DNA of 64,000 nt from Sphingomonadales bacterium. GTDB taxonomy: Bacteria; Pseudomonadota; Alphaproteobacteria; Sphingomonadales; Sphingomonadaceae. The stretch is taken from NCBI GenBank assembly GCA_028868535.1, contig JAGWUH010000005.1, forward strand, positions 1 to 64,000, read 5' to 3'. Below are positions 44,681-54,716 of this stretch, piece by piece (within the stretch, counting starts at the first letter, position 1; every line of letters begins with the position of its first letter). The notes under the pieces were generated by a model. It did not search any database. It was given only the letters and a program-made list of their open reading frames with translations, and was not told the DNA's origin. Position numbers and translations under genes: made by a program.

Positions 44681-46233
44681 CCGCGGCTGCCCCGCCGCCC
44701 GAGAAGGCGTCGCTCGGCGACTGGCTGGCGGTGGCGGCAGGCACGCTCGGCTGCCTGATGGCGTTGATGGACGTGTCGATCGTCAACGCCTCGCTGCCGG
44801 TCATCCAAGGCGAAATCGGCGCGACGCCCAGCGAAGGCACCTGGGTCGGCACCGCCTACCTCGTCGCCGAGATCGTGGTCATCCCGTTGACCGCCTGGCT
44901 GGAGCGGCTGCTCGGCCTGCGCCGCCTGCTGGTGGGCGGCGCGCTGCTGTTCACGCTGTTTTCGGTGCTGTGCGGCCTCGCCACCAGCCTGACGATGATC
45001 ATCCTCGGGCGCATCGGCCAGGGATTGTGCGGCGCCGTGCTGATTCCCACCGCGATGACGCTGGTGGCAAAGCGGCTGCCGCCGGCGCAGCAGCCGGGCG
45101 GACTGGCGATGGTGGCGGCCTCGGCGTTGATGGGGCCGGCGATCGGGCCGGTCTTCGGCGGCTGGCTGACCGAGAACCTGTCCTGGCACTTCGCCTTCTT
45201 CGTCAACGTGCCGATCTGCGCGGCCCAGGTGGCGATGCTGGTGTTCGCGATGAAGCCCACCTCCGGCGATCTCGGGGAGCTGGCGGGGGCCGACTGGTTC
45301 GGCATCGCCGGCATGATCCTCGGCCTTGGCGGGGCAACGACGCTGCTCGAGGAAGGGCATCGCGAACAGTGGTTCGAATCGGCGCTGATCTGGAAGCTGG
45401 CGGCGGTGACGGTGATCGGCTTCGCGCTGATCGCGATCGGCCAGCTCGGCGCGCGGCGGCCGGTGCTGCGGCTGGCACTGTTGCGCAATCCACGCGTGTC
45501 CAGCCCGATCACGATGATGGTCGCGGTGGGCTTGCTGCTCTACAGCGGCCTTTACGTGATCCCCCAGTTCCTGGCCGCGATAGCCGGCTACAACGCGCTG
45601 CAGGCCGGGCAGATCACGTTCATCGGCGGCTTCGTGGCGATCCCTTCGGCCGGGCTGTTCCCGCTGCTGGTGCACCGGGTCGATACGCGGCTGCTGGTGG
45701 CCTTCGGCATCGTCAGCAGCTTTGCCGGGTGCATGCTCGCCAGTCGCCTGACGGTGCTGTCCGCCGGCGAGGCCTTCGTGCTGCCGCAAGTGCTTTACGG
45801 CATCGGCACGACCTATTGCGCGCTGCCTCTGCAGCAGGTCGTGCTGGCCGCGGTGACCAGCGAGGACACGCCCGATGCCAACGGGCTGATCGCGGTCGCG
45901 CGCAATCTCGGCGGCTCGGTCGGCCTGGCCGCCCTGGCCAGTTTCCAGGACCAGCGGTTCGACGTTCATTCCTGGCAGATCCACGCCGGGATTTCGGCGA
46001 ACGAGCCCGGGGTCCAGGAAGCGCTGATGCAATCGGCGCGTAATTTCGGCGGGGGTGCCGAAGGCTTGATGGCCGCCTATCGCGCCTTCGACGGACAAGT
46101 GGCGATGCAGGCGCTGGTGATGACGTTCAATGACATGTTTCTCGCGCTGGCGATGGTCGCGGTGGTGGTGCTGCCGCTGGTGCTGATGATCCGCCCGCTG
46201 CGGCCGGGCACGCCGATGGCGGCGGTGCACTGA
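44677..46233 (+). CDS. DHA2-family MFS drug transporter (EmrB-like)
   Basis: LMALMDVSIVNASLPVIQGEIGATPSEGTWVGTAYLVAEIVVIPLTAWL. Confidence 0.95.
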   Translation: MTAAAPPPEKASLGDWLAVAAGTLGCLMALMDVSIVNASLPVIQGEIGATPSEGTWVGTAYLVAEIVVIPLTAWLERLLGLRRLLVGGALLFTLFSVLCGLATSLTMIILGRIGQGLCGAVLIPTAMTLVAKRLPPAQQPGGLAMVAASALMGPAIGPVFGGWLTENLSWHFAFFVNVPICAAQVAMLVFAMKPTSGDLGELAGADWFGIAGMILGLGGATTLLEEGHREQWFESALIWKLAAVTVIGFALIAIGQLGARRPVLRLALLRNPRVSSPITMMVAVGLLLYSGLYVIPQFLAAIAGYNALQAGQITFIGGFVAIPSAGLFPLLVHRVDTRLLVAFGIVSSFAGCMLASRLTVLSAGEAFVLPQVLYGIGTTYCALPLQQVVLAAVTSEDTPDANGLIAVARNLGGSVGLAALASFQDQRFDVHSWQIHAGISANEPGVQEALMQSARNFGGGAEGLMAAYRAFDGQVAMQALVMTFNDMFLALAMVAVVVLPLVLMIRPLRPGTPMAAVH

Positions 46234-47621
46234 TGCGCGCGCGCTTGCTGCTGGGTGCGATGCTGGCGCTGGGGGCCTGCGCGCGCGAGCCGGCGCGGAT
46301 CGCCGCGCCGACGGTGCCGCACGGTGCCGGCTTCGTCCGGATCGGCGATCTCGACCGGTCCGTCCCGATCGGTTCGTGGTGGGCCGCGCTGGGCGACGAG
46401 ACGCTGTCGGGGTTGATCGCGCAGGGAATGCGCCAGGCGCCGACGCTGGAGGCGGCGGCGGCGCGGCTGCGCCAGGCGCGTGCCGGCGTGGCGGCGGCGC
46501 AGGCGGGCCTCGCGCCCACGCTGGGCGCCGGGCTGCTCTATGCGCACGCGCGGGTGCCCGATGGCGCGCTCGGCGGCAGCAATGGCTCGCTAGACCTCTA
46601 CGACGCCGGTTTCGATGCGCAGTGGGAAATCGACCTGTGGGGCGGCAAGCGGCGCGAGCGCGATCGCGCGCGGGCCGAGGCACGGGCGGCGGAGGCGCGG
46701 CTGGCGGACGCGCGCGTGGCGCTCGCGGCTGAAATCACCCGCGCCTATGTCGCCTTGCGCGGTCAGGAAGCGCGCGCGGCGCTGGCGGCGCGGCGGGAGG
46801 CGATGGACGCGCAACTGCTCGACATGACGCAGGCCCAGCGCGAAGCCGGGACGGTGACGCAAGCCGCGGTCGAGTCGGCCGAGGCGCGGCTGGGGGCAAC
46901 GCGGGCCGAGCGGGCCCGGATCGCGGCCGAGGCGGCGGTGGCGCGCGACGCGCTGGCGGTCCTGACCGGCGCGGCGCCGGGGGCGCTCGACGGGCTGACG
47001 GCGGGACCGATCCCGCTGCCGCCCCGCACCGTCGCGGTCGGCGATCCGACCGCGCTGCTGGCGCGGCGGCCTGACGTGCGCGCGGCCGAGGCCCGCCTGA
47101 TGGCCGCGCACGCGGGGATCGGCGTCGCCGAGGCGCGGCGGCTGCCGCAGGTGAGCTTCATGGGCATGCTCGGGCTGGGCGGAACCGGCCCGGGCGACGT
47201 GTTCGACGCCGGCCGGCTATCGACGCTGGCGTTGCCGCGGCTGACCTGGAACCTGCTCGACTTCGGGCGCGGCGCCGCCGAAGTGCGCGGCGCCAGGGCC
47301 GGGCGCGATGCGGCGCTGGCCGACTATCGCGGCGCCGTGCTCGGCGCGCTGCAGGACGCGGAGGCGGCGCTGGCGCGCTATGGCGCGGCACGGGTGGAGG
47401 CAGGAAACGCCGCCGACGCGCTGCGCCACGCCCGCACCAGCGCCGATCTGGAGCGGATGCGCGCCGACGGCGGCACGATCGCCCCGGCACAGGCGCTGGA
47501 GGCCGATCGCGCCACGCTCGATGCCGAGGCCGCCGAAATCGCCCGGCGCGAGGCGCTGACCGCGGCTTATGTCACCGTGGGCAAGGCGCTCGGCCGGGGG
47601 TGGGACGTCAAGCCCGACTGA
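46233..47621 (+). CDS. Efflux outer-membrane lipoprotein (NodT family)
   Basis: LLLGAMLALGACAREPARI; DPTALLARRPDVRAAEARLMAAHAGIGVAEARRLPQ. Confidence 0.92.
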   Translation: MRARLLLGAMLALGACAREPARIAAPTVPHGAGFVRIGDLDRSVPIGSWWAALGDETLSGLIAQGMRQAPTLEAAAARLRQARAGVAAAQAGLAPTLGAGLLYAHARVPDGALGGSNGSLDLYDAGFDAQWEIDLWGGKRRERDRARAEARAAEARLADARVALAAEITRAYVALRGQEARAALAARREAMDAQLLDMTQAQREAGTVTQAAVESAEARLGATRAERARIAAEAAVARDALAVLTGAAPGALDGLTAGPIPLPPRTVAVGDPTALLARRPDVRAAEARLMAAHAGIGVAEARRLPQVSFMGMLGLGGTGPGDVFDAGRLSTLALPRLTWNLLDFGRGAAEVRGARAGRDAALADYRGAVLGALQDAEAALARYGAARVEAGNAADALRHARTSADLERMRADGGTIAPAQALEADRATLDAEAAEIARREALTAAYVTVGKALGRGWDVKPD

Positions 47622-49002
47622 GGCCGAGCCAGTTGCGAGCGGCGGGGATGTGGCGCAGCACGGCTGCTTCGAGCAGCATCACCACCAGCAGCGAGGCGGT
47701 GAACAGCGGCAACCAGACCATCAGCGCCAGCAGCGTCAGCCGGAAGCCCCAGCCCTTCGGCCAGGTGCCGGAGCCCGGCGGCGCACCCAACCCGCCAGCC
47801 GGCTTGCGGCGGCGCCAGAGCACGAAACCGGATACCGCCACCAGGACCAGCGCGGCGGCGGTGAACACCCCGATGAGCTGGTTGATCCAGCCGAACAGCT
47901 GCCCTTCGTGCCAGGCGACGCCATAGCCGATCACGCGGTCGATCCAGTGCCGATCCGCGAAGTCCTCGCGCGAGAGGCGGTGCGTGCCGCCGGCGTCATA
48001 GCGGATGGTGACGCGCAGCGGGCGGTTCTGGGCGTCCGACTTGATCACCCAGCCGCTCGCCGGCTTGCCGCTGCCGCCCTCGCCGGAAGGCATTCCCGGC
48101 GGCACGACTTCCGCCGGAAACGCCAGGTTCGCGCGCGCTGCCAGCGCGGCCATGACGTCGAGCGTGGCGGCATCCCGTGCCGGGAACGGCGTCGCCGGCA
48201 TCGCGTGGTCCATTCCCGCCATGCCTGCCGCCATCGCCGCGTGGTTGTGCTCGGCGTGGAGGTCGTCGCCGTCGGCAGGCTTGCCGCCGATCGTCCAGTC
48301 CTGCGGCCCCTGCATCAGGCCCAGCTCGCCGCGGGCAAGCTTGAACGCGCTGCCCCAGCTCTGTGCCCAGGGCAAACCCGTGAACAGCAGCACCAGCGCC
48401 AGCGCCGACACCCAGAAGCCGGTGACCGCGTGGAGATCGCGCCATAAGGGGCGGCCCCGCCTGCCCAGCCGCGGCCAGACCACCCCCGCCGGCCCGCCGC
48501 CGCGCGGCCACCACAGCGCCAGGCCCGACAGGATCAGCACGATCGTCCAGCTCGCCAGCAGCTCGACCAGGATCGAACCGCTGCGGTCGAACAGCAACTG
48601 GCCGTGCAGCCGGCGGTCCCACGCGATGACCCGCGTCTCCGGGTCGAGCGCGCCCAGCACCCTCCCCTGCGGCGAGACGAACACATCGCGCATCCGGTGC
48701 CCCGGCAACGCGAGGTGGACCATCGCCGCATCCCCCGCCCGCTCGGGAAGGCGATAGAATGCCAGCCTCGTCCCGGGATGGGCGGCCAGCGCCGCCGCCA
48801 CCTGTGCCGAAGGCGCCACCGCGCCGGCGGTCGGCAGGTTGTGGAACGCTCGCTCCTCCCACCGCTCCACCTGCGGCTTGAACAGGTAGAGCGCACCGGA
48901 GAGCGACAGCACGATCACGAACGGGATCACCAGCAGCCCGGCATAGAAATGCCAGCGCCACAGCGTGCGCCAGATCGCGGTTGGAGCAGAGGATTCAGCC
49001 AT
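47608..49002 (-). CDS. PepSY-associated TM domain protein with His/Met-rich insert
   Basis: LWRWHFYAGLLVIPFVIVLSLSGALYLFKPQVERWEERAFHNL; LHAEHNHAAMAAGMAGMDHAMPATPF. Confidence 0.9.
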   Translation of the reverse strand: MAESSAPTAIWRTLWRWHFYAGLLVIPFVIVLSLSGALYLFKPQVERWEERAFHNLPTAGAVAPSAQVAAALAAHPGTRLAFYRLPERAGDAAMVHLALPGHRMRDVFVSPQGRVLGALDPETRVIAWDRRLHGQLLFDRSGSILVELLASWTIVLILSGLALWWPRGGGPAGVVWPRLGRRGRPLWRDLHAVTGFWVSALALVLLFTGLPWAQSWGSAFKLARGELGLMQGPQDWTIGGKPADGDDLHAEHNHAAMAAGMAGMDHAMPATPFPARDAATLDVMAALAARANLAFPAEVVPPGMPSGEGGSGKPASGWVIKSDAQNRPLRVTIRYDAGGTHRLSREDFADRHWIDRVIGYGVAWHEGQLFGWINQLIGVFTAAALVLVAVSGFVLWRRRKPAGGLGAPPGSGTWPKGWGFRLTLLALMVWLPLFTASLLVVMLLEAAVLRHIPAARNWLGLSRA

Positions 49003-49014
49003 GGTCGCTCCCGA

Positions 49015-51177
49015 TCAGATATGCGCGCGGATGCCGAAGGTCGCCCAGAACGGCATGCCCCGCGCCGGGACGGTGCTGCCGCTGACGATGCTGCCGTTGG
49101 TGGCGGTGAGCCCGAGCCCCTGGTCCAGGAACCGGTTGTTGCCGACGTTCTGCAGCGACGTATAGAGCGTCAGGCCCGGCCGCACCTCCCACGCCGCGCC
49201 GAGGTCGACGATCGTCGCCCCGTCGTTGCGCTGGACGTGGCTGGTGCTGGCCCAATAGGCCGGGAAGCTCTTCACCGCGACGTTGAACTGCAGCGCATCG
49301 CTCGCCCGCCACGCCGCGCTCGCGGTCAGCGTCCATTCGGGCACCTGGCCGAGCTGCTGGCCGACAGGGTCGGGAATCACGCCGTTCGAGGCGGCCGCAT
49401 AGAGCGAGTGCGTCAGGTGCGCATCGGTATAGGTGAACCCGCCCTGCGCCGAGAGCCGCCCGCGCCGCCATGACCCCAGCACCTCGAAGCCGCGCAGCAC
49501 CGCATCCCCGGCATTCACGTACTGGTTGAGCCGGCCGCCGTTGATCCCGACGATGCCGGTACCGCAATAATTGTTCGCCGCCGCGCAGCCCGATTGCACG
49601 GTGGCGAAATCGATGAAGTTGCGCAGCGTGTTGGCATAGGCGCTGGCCTGCAGCGAGATCTCGCCCAGCGCCCCTTGCGCGTTGAAATCCAGCCCGATCT
49701 CCCCGCCGAGGTTGGTCTGCGGCTTCAGGTCCGGGTTGAACGTCGTGTAGCTGGTCCCGCCGATGAACGAGCGGACCATCTGGTTCATCCCGGGCGCGGC
49801 GAAGTTGGAATAGGCCGCACCGCGCAGCGACAGCCCACGGCCGAGCGCCAGTTTCATGCCGATACGCGGGTCGAAGCGGCTGATGGACTGGTCGGCGATG
49901 GCACTGGCAAGGACGGTGCCGCGATAGTTGCCCGACAGGCTGCCGTCGGCGGTCTGCCAGAAGTCCCCGCGCAGGCCGATCGTCACCTCGAGGGGGAAGG
50001 CCCCGGGTGCGAGCGTCGCCTGCGCGAAGACACCTTCAAAGTGATGCTTCGCCTTTGCCAGCAGGTTGCCGGTGGCGCCGGTGGTGGCGAACAGGTTCAG
50101 CGGATCGCTGGCCGAAAGGCTGCGCCCGTCGACGCCGAGCTTGATGTCCTTGAGCACGCCGAGGCTCGCCTGCCAGACCAGGCTGCCGCCCAGGCTGTGG
50201 TACGTGGCGTTCTCGGTCTGCGAGACATAGGGCACGCCAACCGCCGGATTGAAGATCGAGAAACCCGGCGTCTGGCTGACGTTGGTGGTGTTCATCAGCC
50301 CGCCGCCGACCCAGCCGGTGAGCGCGAGCCGGCCGCCACCGACGCGCTTCTCCCCGCCGAACGCGACGCGCCAGGTCTGCCAGCGGTTCTGGGTCAGCGT
50401 CCAGACCAGGTTGTTCTCCTGCAACCGGTGCCAGGACGCGGTGAGGAAGAGGCTGCTGTCGGCGCCCGTCGCGGCGCGGACGGAGCCCTGGATGTTGAGG
50501 TTGTTCGACGACGTCGCCGCCATCGCCGGGTTGCGATATGCTTCGGGCGTCTTGTTGTAGCCGGCCGAAGTCGTGTCCGAGACGGTCAGTCCCGCGACCA
50601 CGTCGCCCCCCAGCGCCAGGCCGGCGGTGGCAGTCCCCGAAAGCGTGCGGAAGCTGCCGACGCTGGCGTCGAAATCCATGTGCTCGGCCTCGGGCGCGCG
50701 GGTCAGGATGTTGACGATGCCGCCCATCGCCATGTTGCCCCACAGGCTGGTGGCGCCACCGCCGCGGATCACCTCGATCGAGCCGATCTGGCTCTTGGCA
50801 ACCTGGTTCCAGTCGACCACGCGGAAAAACGCGTCGTTGGCGGGAATGCCGTCGACCATGACCAGCGTGTTGACGTTGGTGGTGGTGCCGAAGCCGCGGA
50901 TCGAGAACGTGTCGCCGGTGGGGTGGAGCACGGCAGCCGGCTGGTTCAGCGTGAACACGCCGGGGATGCGGTTGACGAGCTGGTCGGTGGCGGTCGCCGG
51001 CGACATCTCGACTTCGCGCGCGGTGATGACGGTGGCGCTGACGTCCATGTCCTTGAGCGCGGTGCCCCGCGCGGCGGTGACGACGATGGTGCCGTCGGGC
51101 GCTTCCTCGGCGAAAGCGGGCGTGGCAAGGCAGGTGGTGGCGAACAGCGCGAGCAGCGCCGGACGGATGTTGATCAT
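49015..51177 (-). CDS. TonB-dependent receptor
   Basis: Signal peptide; plug IEVIRGGGATSLWGNMAMGGIVNILT; C-terminal RGMPFWATFGIRAHI. Confidence 0.93.
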   Translation of the reverse strand: MINIRPALLALFATTCLATPAFAEEAPDGTIVVTAARGTALKDMDVSATVITAREVEMSPATATDQLVNRIPGVFTLNQPAAVLHPTGDTFSIRGFGTTTNVNTLVMVDGIPANDAFFRVVDWNQVAKSQIGSIEVIRGGGATSLWGNMAMGGIVNILTRAPEAEHMDFDASVGSFRTLSGTATAGLALGGDVVAGLTVSDTTSAGYNKTPEAYRNPAMAATSSNNLNIQGSVRAATGADSSLFLTASWHRLQENNLVWTLTQNRWQTWRVAFGGEKRVGGGRLALTGWVGGGLMNTTNVSQTPGFSIFNPAVGVPYVSQTENATYHSLGGSLVWQASLGVLKDIKLGVDGRSLSASDPLNLFATTGATGNLLAKAKHHFEGVFAQATLAPGAFPLEVTIGLRGDFWQTADGSLSGNYRGTVLASAIADQSISRFDPRIGMKLALGRGLSLRGAAYSNFAAPGMNQMVRSFIGGTSYTTFNPDLKPQTNLGGEIGLDFNAQGALGEISLQASAYANTLRNFIDFATVQSGCAAANNYCGTGIVGINGGRLNQYVNAGDAVLRGFEVLGSWRRGRLSAQGGFTYTDAHLTHSLYAAASNGVIPDPVGQQLGQVPEWTLTASAAWRASDALQFNVAVKSFPAYWASTSHVQRNDGATIVDLGAAWEVRPGLTLYTSLQNVGNNRFLDQGLGLTATNGSIVSGSTVPARGMPFWATFGIRAHI

Positions 51178-51246
51178 GATGTCGCTCTGAAGTTGGCGCG
51201 GCAACGCCGCACGCGGTCAATCGGCCCGGAATGGGCGGCTGGGGCT

Positions 51247-51654
51247 TCAGGCGTGGAGTGGCGGCGCGCGCAGTGGCGGACGCAGCCGCCGGATCGGGCC
51301 GGCGCGCGCCGGCTGGACCGCCGCGAGGCCGAGCACCATGAGCAGCGCCAGCGCGGCGGCGAGCAGGACCGGATCGGCACCGCCGAGCGCGGCCATCGCC
51401 AGCGCGCCATAGCCGCACTGGGTTCCTTCGACCTTGCCGTCATGCGCCTTTTCAGGCGCCGGCTTGCCGGGAACGACGATCTGCTGCGCTTTGGGCAGGC
51501 CGCTGGCATCGGCGCAGATGGCGATGGTGATGGACTTGCCCGCGGGCGCCAGCATCATGCCCGCCGGGACCAGCACGCGCACGACGAGCGCCAGCAGCGC
51601 GCAGAGCAGCGCAAGCTGGCGATGATCGCGCAAGGTCCGGCGCAAGCCCCCCAT
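51247..51654 (-). CDS. DUF2946-like small membrane protein
   Basis: ALLCALLALVVRVLVPAGMMLAP...ICADASG; placement upstream of a TonB receptor. Confidence 0.65.
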   Translation of the reverse strand: MGGLRRTLRDHRQLALLCALLALVVRVLVPAGMMLAPAGKSITIAICADASGLPKAQQIVVPGKPAPEKAHDGKVEGTQCGYGALAMAALGGADPVLLAAALALLMVLGLAAVQPARAGPIRRLRPPLRAPPLHA

Positions 51655-51694
51655 GACGGCGCGAGCCTTAGGCGCGCCGAAATCGAATGTCGAC

Positions 51695-52717
51695 TCAGAT
51701 CGCCAGCGTCACCTTGCCGATGTGGCGGCCGGACTCGAGATGGCGGAAGGCATCGGCAATCTCCGCCAGCGCGAATTCGCGATCGAGCACCGGCTTCAGG
51801 CCATGCGCCTCGATCGCACGCACCATCGCCAGTTGATCGGCGCGGCTGCCGACGGTCACCGCCTGGAGCCGCAACCGCTTGGCCTGGACGATCGCGAACG
51901 GCATCGTGTCGATGTCGAAGCCGCCCGCCGCGCCGATCACGGCGATGTGCCCGGCGGTGCGCGCGGCAGCGAAGGATTGGCCGATGGTGTGCGGGCCGCC
52001 CACCTCGATCACGTGATCGACGCCGACGCCGCCGGCGATGTCGCGCACGGCATCCGCCCACTGCGGCGTTTCGCGGTAGTTGATGACGTGGTCGGCGCCA
52101 AGCCGCCGCAGCCGGTCGCACTTGTCCGCGCTCGACGACGTGGCGATGACGGTGGCGCCGGCCAGCTTCGCGAACTGCAGCGCGAACAGCGACACGCCGC
52201 CGGTGCCGAGCACGAGCACCGTCGCCCCGGGCCGGACCGCGCCGTCGGTGATGACGGCGCGCCAGGCGGTGACGCCGGCGCAGGTCAGCGTCGCCGCTTC
52301 CGCATGGCTGAGATTGGCCGGGGCGCGGGTAAAGCTGGCGGCGGGGCGCGTGACGATCTCCGCCGCGAAACCGTCCGCCGGGCCGCCGGGCGCATTGTCC
52401 AGTTCGCCTCGCTCGACATGGCCGTCCCGCCACTTGGGGTGAAATGTGCTGACAACCGCATCGCCGACGGCGAGTCCCCCCTCACCCTCGGGTACGCCCT
52501 CACCCACCGCGACCACCTCGCCAGCGCCGTCGGACAGCGGGATGATCCCGTCGAACGTCGGGAAAAAGCCCTTCGCGACCAGCATGTCGCGGAAGTTCAG
52601 GCTGGCGGCGCGGACCCGCACCTGAACCTCGCCCGGCCCCGGTTCGACCGGGTCGATGGCTTCCAGCCGCAGGTTGTCATAGCCGGCGGGGTGGCGGAGG
52701 CGGATCGCTTTCATCAC
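51695..52717 (-). CDS. MDR family NAD(P)-dependent alcohol dehydrogenase/quinone oxidoreductase
   Basis: VRVRAASLNFRDMLVAKGFFP; TVLVLGTGGVSLFALQFAKLAGATVIATSSS. Confidence 0.93.
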   Translation of the reverse strand: MMKAIRLRHPAGYDNLRLEAIDPVEPGPGEVQVRVRAASLNFRDMLVAKGFFPTFDGIIPLSDGAGEVVAVGEGVPEGEGGLAVGDAVVSTFHPKWRDGHVERGELDNAPGGPADGFAAEIVTRPAASFTRAPANLSHAEAATLTCAGVTAWRAVITDGAVRPGATVLVLGTGGVSLFALQFAKLAGATVIATSSSADKCDRLRRLGADHVINYRETPQWADAVRDIAGGVGVDHVIEVGGPHTIGQSFAAARTAGHIAVIGAAGGFDIDTMPFAIVQAKRLRLQAVTVGSRADQLAMVRAIEAHGLKPVLDREFALAEIADAFRHLESGRHIGKVTLAI

Positions 52718-52724
52718 GGTTTCC

Positions 52725-53129
52725 TCAGGCGTTACGGGTCAGCAAGGGCATCATCGTCGCCTCGACGACCAGCGCGTTGTAATGCTCGGCGATCGAGACG
52801 ATGCGGTCATCGCGAAAGCGGAAGGCGAACACGTACGTCTGGCGATAGTCGGTGCCGTCGATCAGCGTGCCGACCGAGCGCGCCTCGGCGACGGCGCGAT
52901 CGTCCTCGACGGTGATCGCATCGATGGTGAAGGCCAGCGGCACCTTGCAGATCGAGGCGAGGACCGGGATCAGCGCGCAATAGTCGGCGCCCGGCATCGC
53001 GCCGCGGTGCGTGGTCCAGCCGACGAGGTCGGGATGGAGGATGTCCGCGGGCAGCTTGCCGGCGGTGACTCCCGCGAAATAGCCGCGCACGAGTTCGCGG
53101 GCGCGCTCCTTGTCGATCGGCTGGGTCAT
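52725..53129 (-). CDS. NTF2/SnoaL-like protein
   Basis: MTQPIDKERARELVRGYFAGVTAGKLPADILHPDLVGWTTHRGAMPG. Confidence 0.8.
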   Translation of the reverse strand: MTQPIDKERARELVRGYFAGVTAGKLPADILHPDLVGWTTHRGAMPGADYCALIPVLASICKVPLAFTIDAITVEDDRAVAEARSVGTLIDGTDYRQTYVFAFRFRDDRIVSIAEHYNALVVEATMMPLLTRNA

Positions 53130-53179
53130 GCGCTCTCCCGGTCTGGCTTCGATTACGCTAGCATGGCGCGGCGCGCGCG

Positions 53180-53228
53180 GCTTGACCGATCGCGCCATGA
53201 TGGTCGCGGCTGTCGGGATCGGTCAAGC
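53180..53228. promoter_or_regulatory. Site A: inverted repeat in divergent promoter (17-bp element x2)
   Basis: GCTTGACCGATC (53180-53191) ... GATCGGTCAAGC (53217-53228), perfect 12-bp arms; right half TGTCGGGATCGGTCAAG, left half (rc) TGGCGCGATCGGTCAAG. Confidence 0.8.
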
Positions 53229-53271
53229 GGCGGCGGGTCGGCGGGGCTAGGCTGCCGCCGAGGGAGAGACG

Positions 53272-53811
53272 ATGATGGACACCGATGCCGCGCTTGCCGA
53301 TCTGCTCGATCGCGATGCCATCCGCCGTTGCGTGGTGCGGCTGGCCCGGGGCGAGGATCGGCGCAACCCGGATCTGATCCGCGGTTGCTGGTGGCCCGAA
53401 GCGAAATTCGACTATGGCGTCTACAACGGCGATTTCGACGCCTACCTAGCGTGGGTCGTGCCCGGCGCCGACGCGATCAAGGACACGCAGCACCTGCTTG
53501 GCCAGACCCACATCGAGCTGGAGGGCGCCCTTGCCCGCGCCGAGACGCACGTGTTCTCGTACCACCGCGTCGATGCCGGCCACGGCGATCGCGACACCTG
53601 CATCGGCGGGCGCTACCTCGACACGATGGCGAAGCGCGACGGCGAATGGCGGATCATCGATCGCGTCATGCTCTATGACTGGGAGCAGGACTGGGGCGCG
53701 GCGGCCGACTGGTCGCAGGGGGTGATGGGCTATCCGTTCACCGCCGAACACTTCCCCGGGCGCGCGAAGGGCGATTTTTCCGAAGGCTTCTTCAAGGGCG
53801 AAGCGCGGTGA
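53272..53811 (+). CDS. NTF2/SnoaL-like protein
   Basis: DRDAIRRCVVRLARGEDRRNPDLIRGCWWPEAKFDYGVYNGDFDAYLAW...GRYLDTMAKRDGEWRIIDRVMLYDW. Confidence 0.88.
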   Translation: MMDTDAALADLLDRDAIRRCVVRLARGEDRRNPDLIRGCWWPEAKFDYGVYNGDFDAYLAWVVPGADAIKDTQHLLGQTHIELEGALARAETHVFSYHRVDAGHGDRDTCIGGRYLDTMAKRDGEWRIIDRVMLYDWEQDWGAAADWSQGVMGYPFTAEHFPGRAKGDFSEGFFKGEAR

Positions 53812-54716
53812 GCGGCCCTGTCGCAGGCCCGCTGGCCGGCCAGGTCGCGGTCGTCACCGGCGCCAGCCGCGGCATCGGCAAGGGCATCGCGCTGGTGCTC
53901 GCCGAACAGGGGATGACGGTCTACGTCACCGGGCGCACGGTCAATCCAGGTGATTACTACCTGCCCGGCACGGTCGGCCAGACCGCTGCCGAGTGCGACG
54001 AGCGCGGCAAGGCCAGTGGCGGCAAGGGCATCGCCGTCGCCTGCGACCATGCCGACGACGCGGCGGTGGCGGCGCTGTTCGCACGGGTCAGGGAGGAGCA
54101 GGGCCGGCTCGACATCCTCGTCAACAACGCCTTCCAGCTTTCGGAAGACCTGCTCGAGCCCAAGGGCTTCTGGGAAAAGCCGCTGTCGAACCTCGAGATG
54201 TGGGACGTCGGGGTCAGGTCTAACTATGTCGCGGCCTGGCACGCGGCGCAGATCATGGTGCCCCGGAAGTCCGGGCTGATCGTCGCGATCTCCGGCTTTG
54301 CCGCCGTCACCTACACCTACGGAGTGGTGTTCGGCACCTCGAAGTCGGCGGTCGACCGGATGGCGCGCGATATGGCGATCGAGCTCGAACCGCACAACGT
54401 CGCCTCGCTGGTGATGTGGCAAGGCCTGACGCTGACCGAGAAGGCGCGCGACAACCTCGCCAGGATGGGCGACAAGATGACCGCATCGATCACGCAGATG
54501 CACGGCAGCAGCGTCGAGCATCCGGGACGGGTGATCGCGGCGTTGGCCAGCGATCCGCAGGTGATGAAGCGCTCGGGCGGGGAGTTCATCACCACCGAGC
54601 TGGCGATGGAATACGGCGTCACCGACATCGACGGCAGCACCATCGGCTCCGCCCGGGCAACGCGCGGCTCGCCGATCTGGGCGCCGATCTCGGAGGTTGA
54701 CAATCGTGGCAAGTGA
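53808..54716 (+). CDS. SDR family oxidoreductase (DHRS1-like)
   Basis: VAVVTGASRGIGKGIALVLAEQGMTVYVTGR; FGTSKSAVDRMARDMAIEL; GTG start overlapping upstream stop. Confidence 0.92.
   Translation: MSGPVAGPLAGQVAVVTGASRGIGKGIALVLAEQGMTVYVTGRTVNPGDYYLPGTVGQTAAECDERGKASGGKGIAVACDHADDAAVAALFARVREEQGRLDILVNNAFQLSEDLLEPKGFWEKPLSNLEMWDVGVRSNYVAAWHAAQIMVPRKSGLIVAISGFAAVTYTYGVVFGTSKSAVDRMARDMAIELEPHNVASLVMWQGLTLTEKARDNLARMGDKMTASITQMHGSSVEHPGRVIAALASDPQVMKRSGGEFITTELAMEYGVTDIDGSTIGSARATRGSPIWAPISEVDNRGK

Noticed and set aside
49594-52083. 829-aa plus-strand ORF opposite the TonB receptor
   Set aside because: Shadow ORF; the receptor on the minus strand has signal peptide, plug and barrel features.
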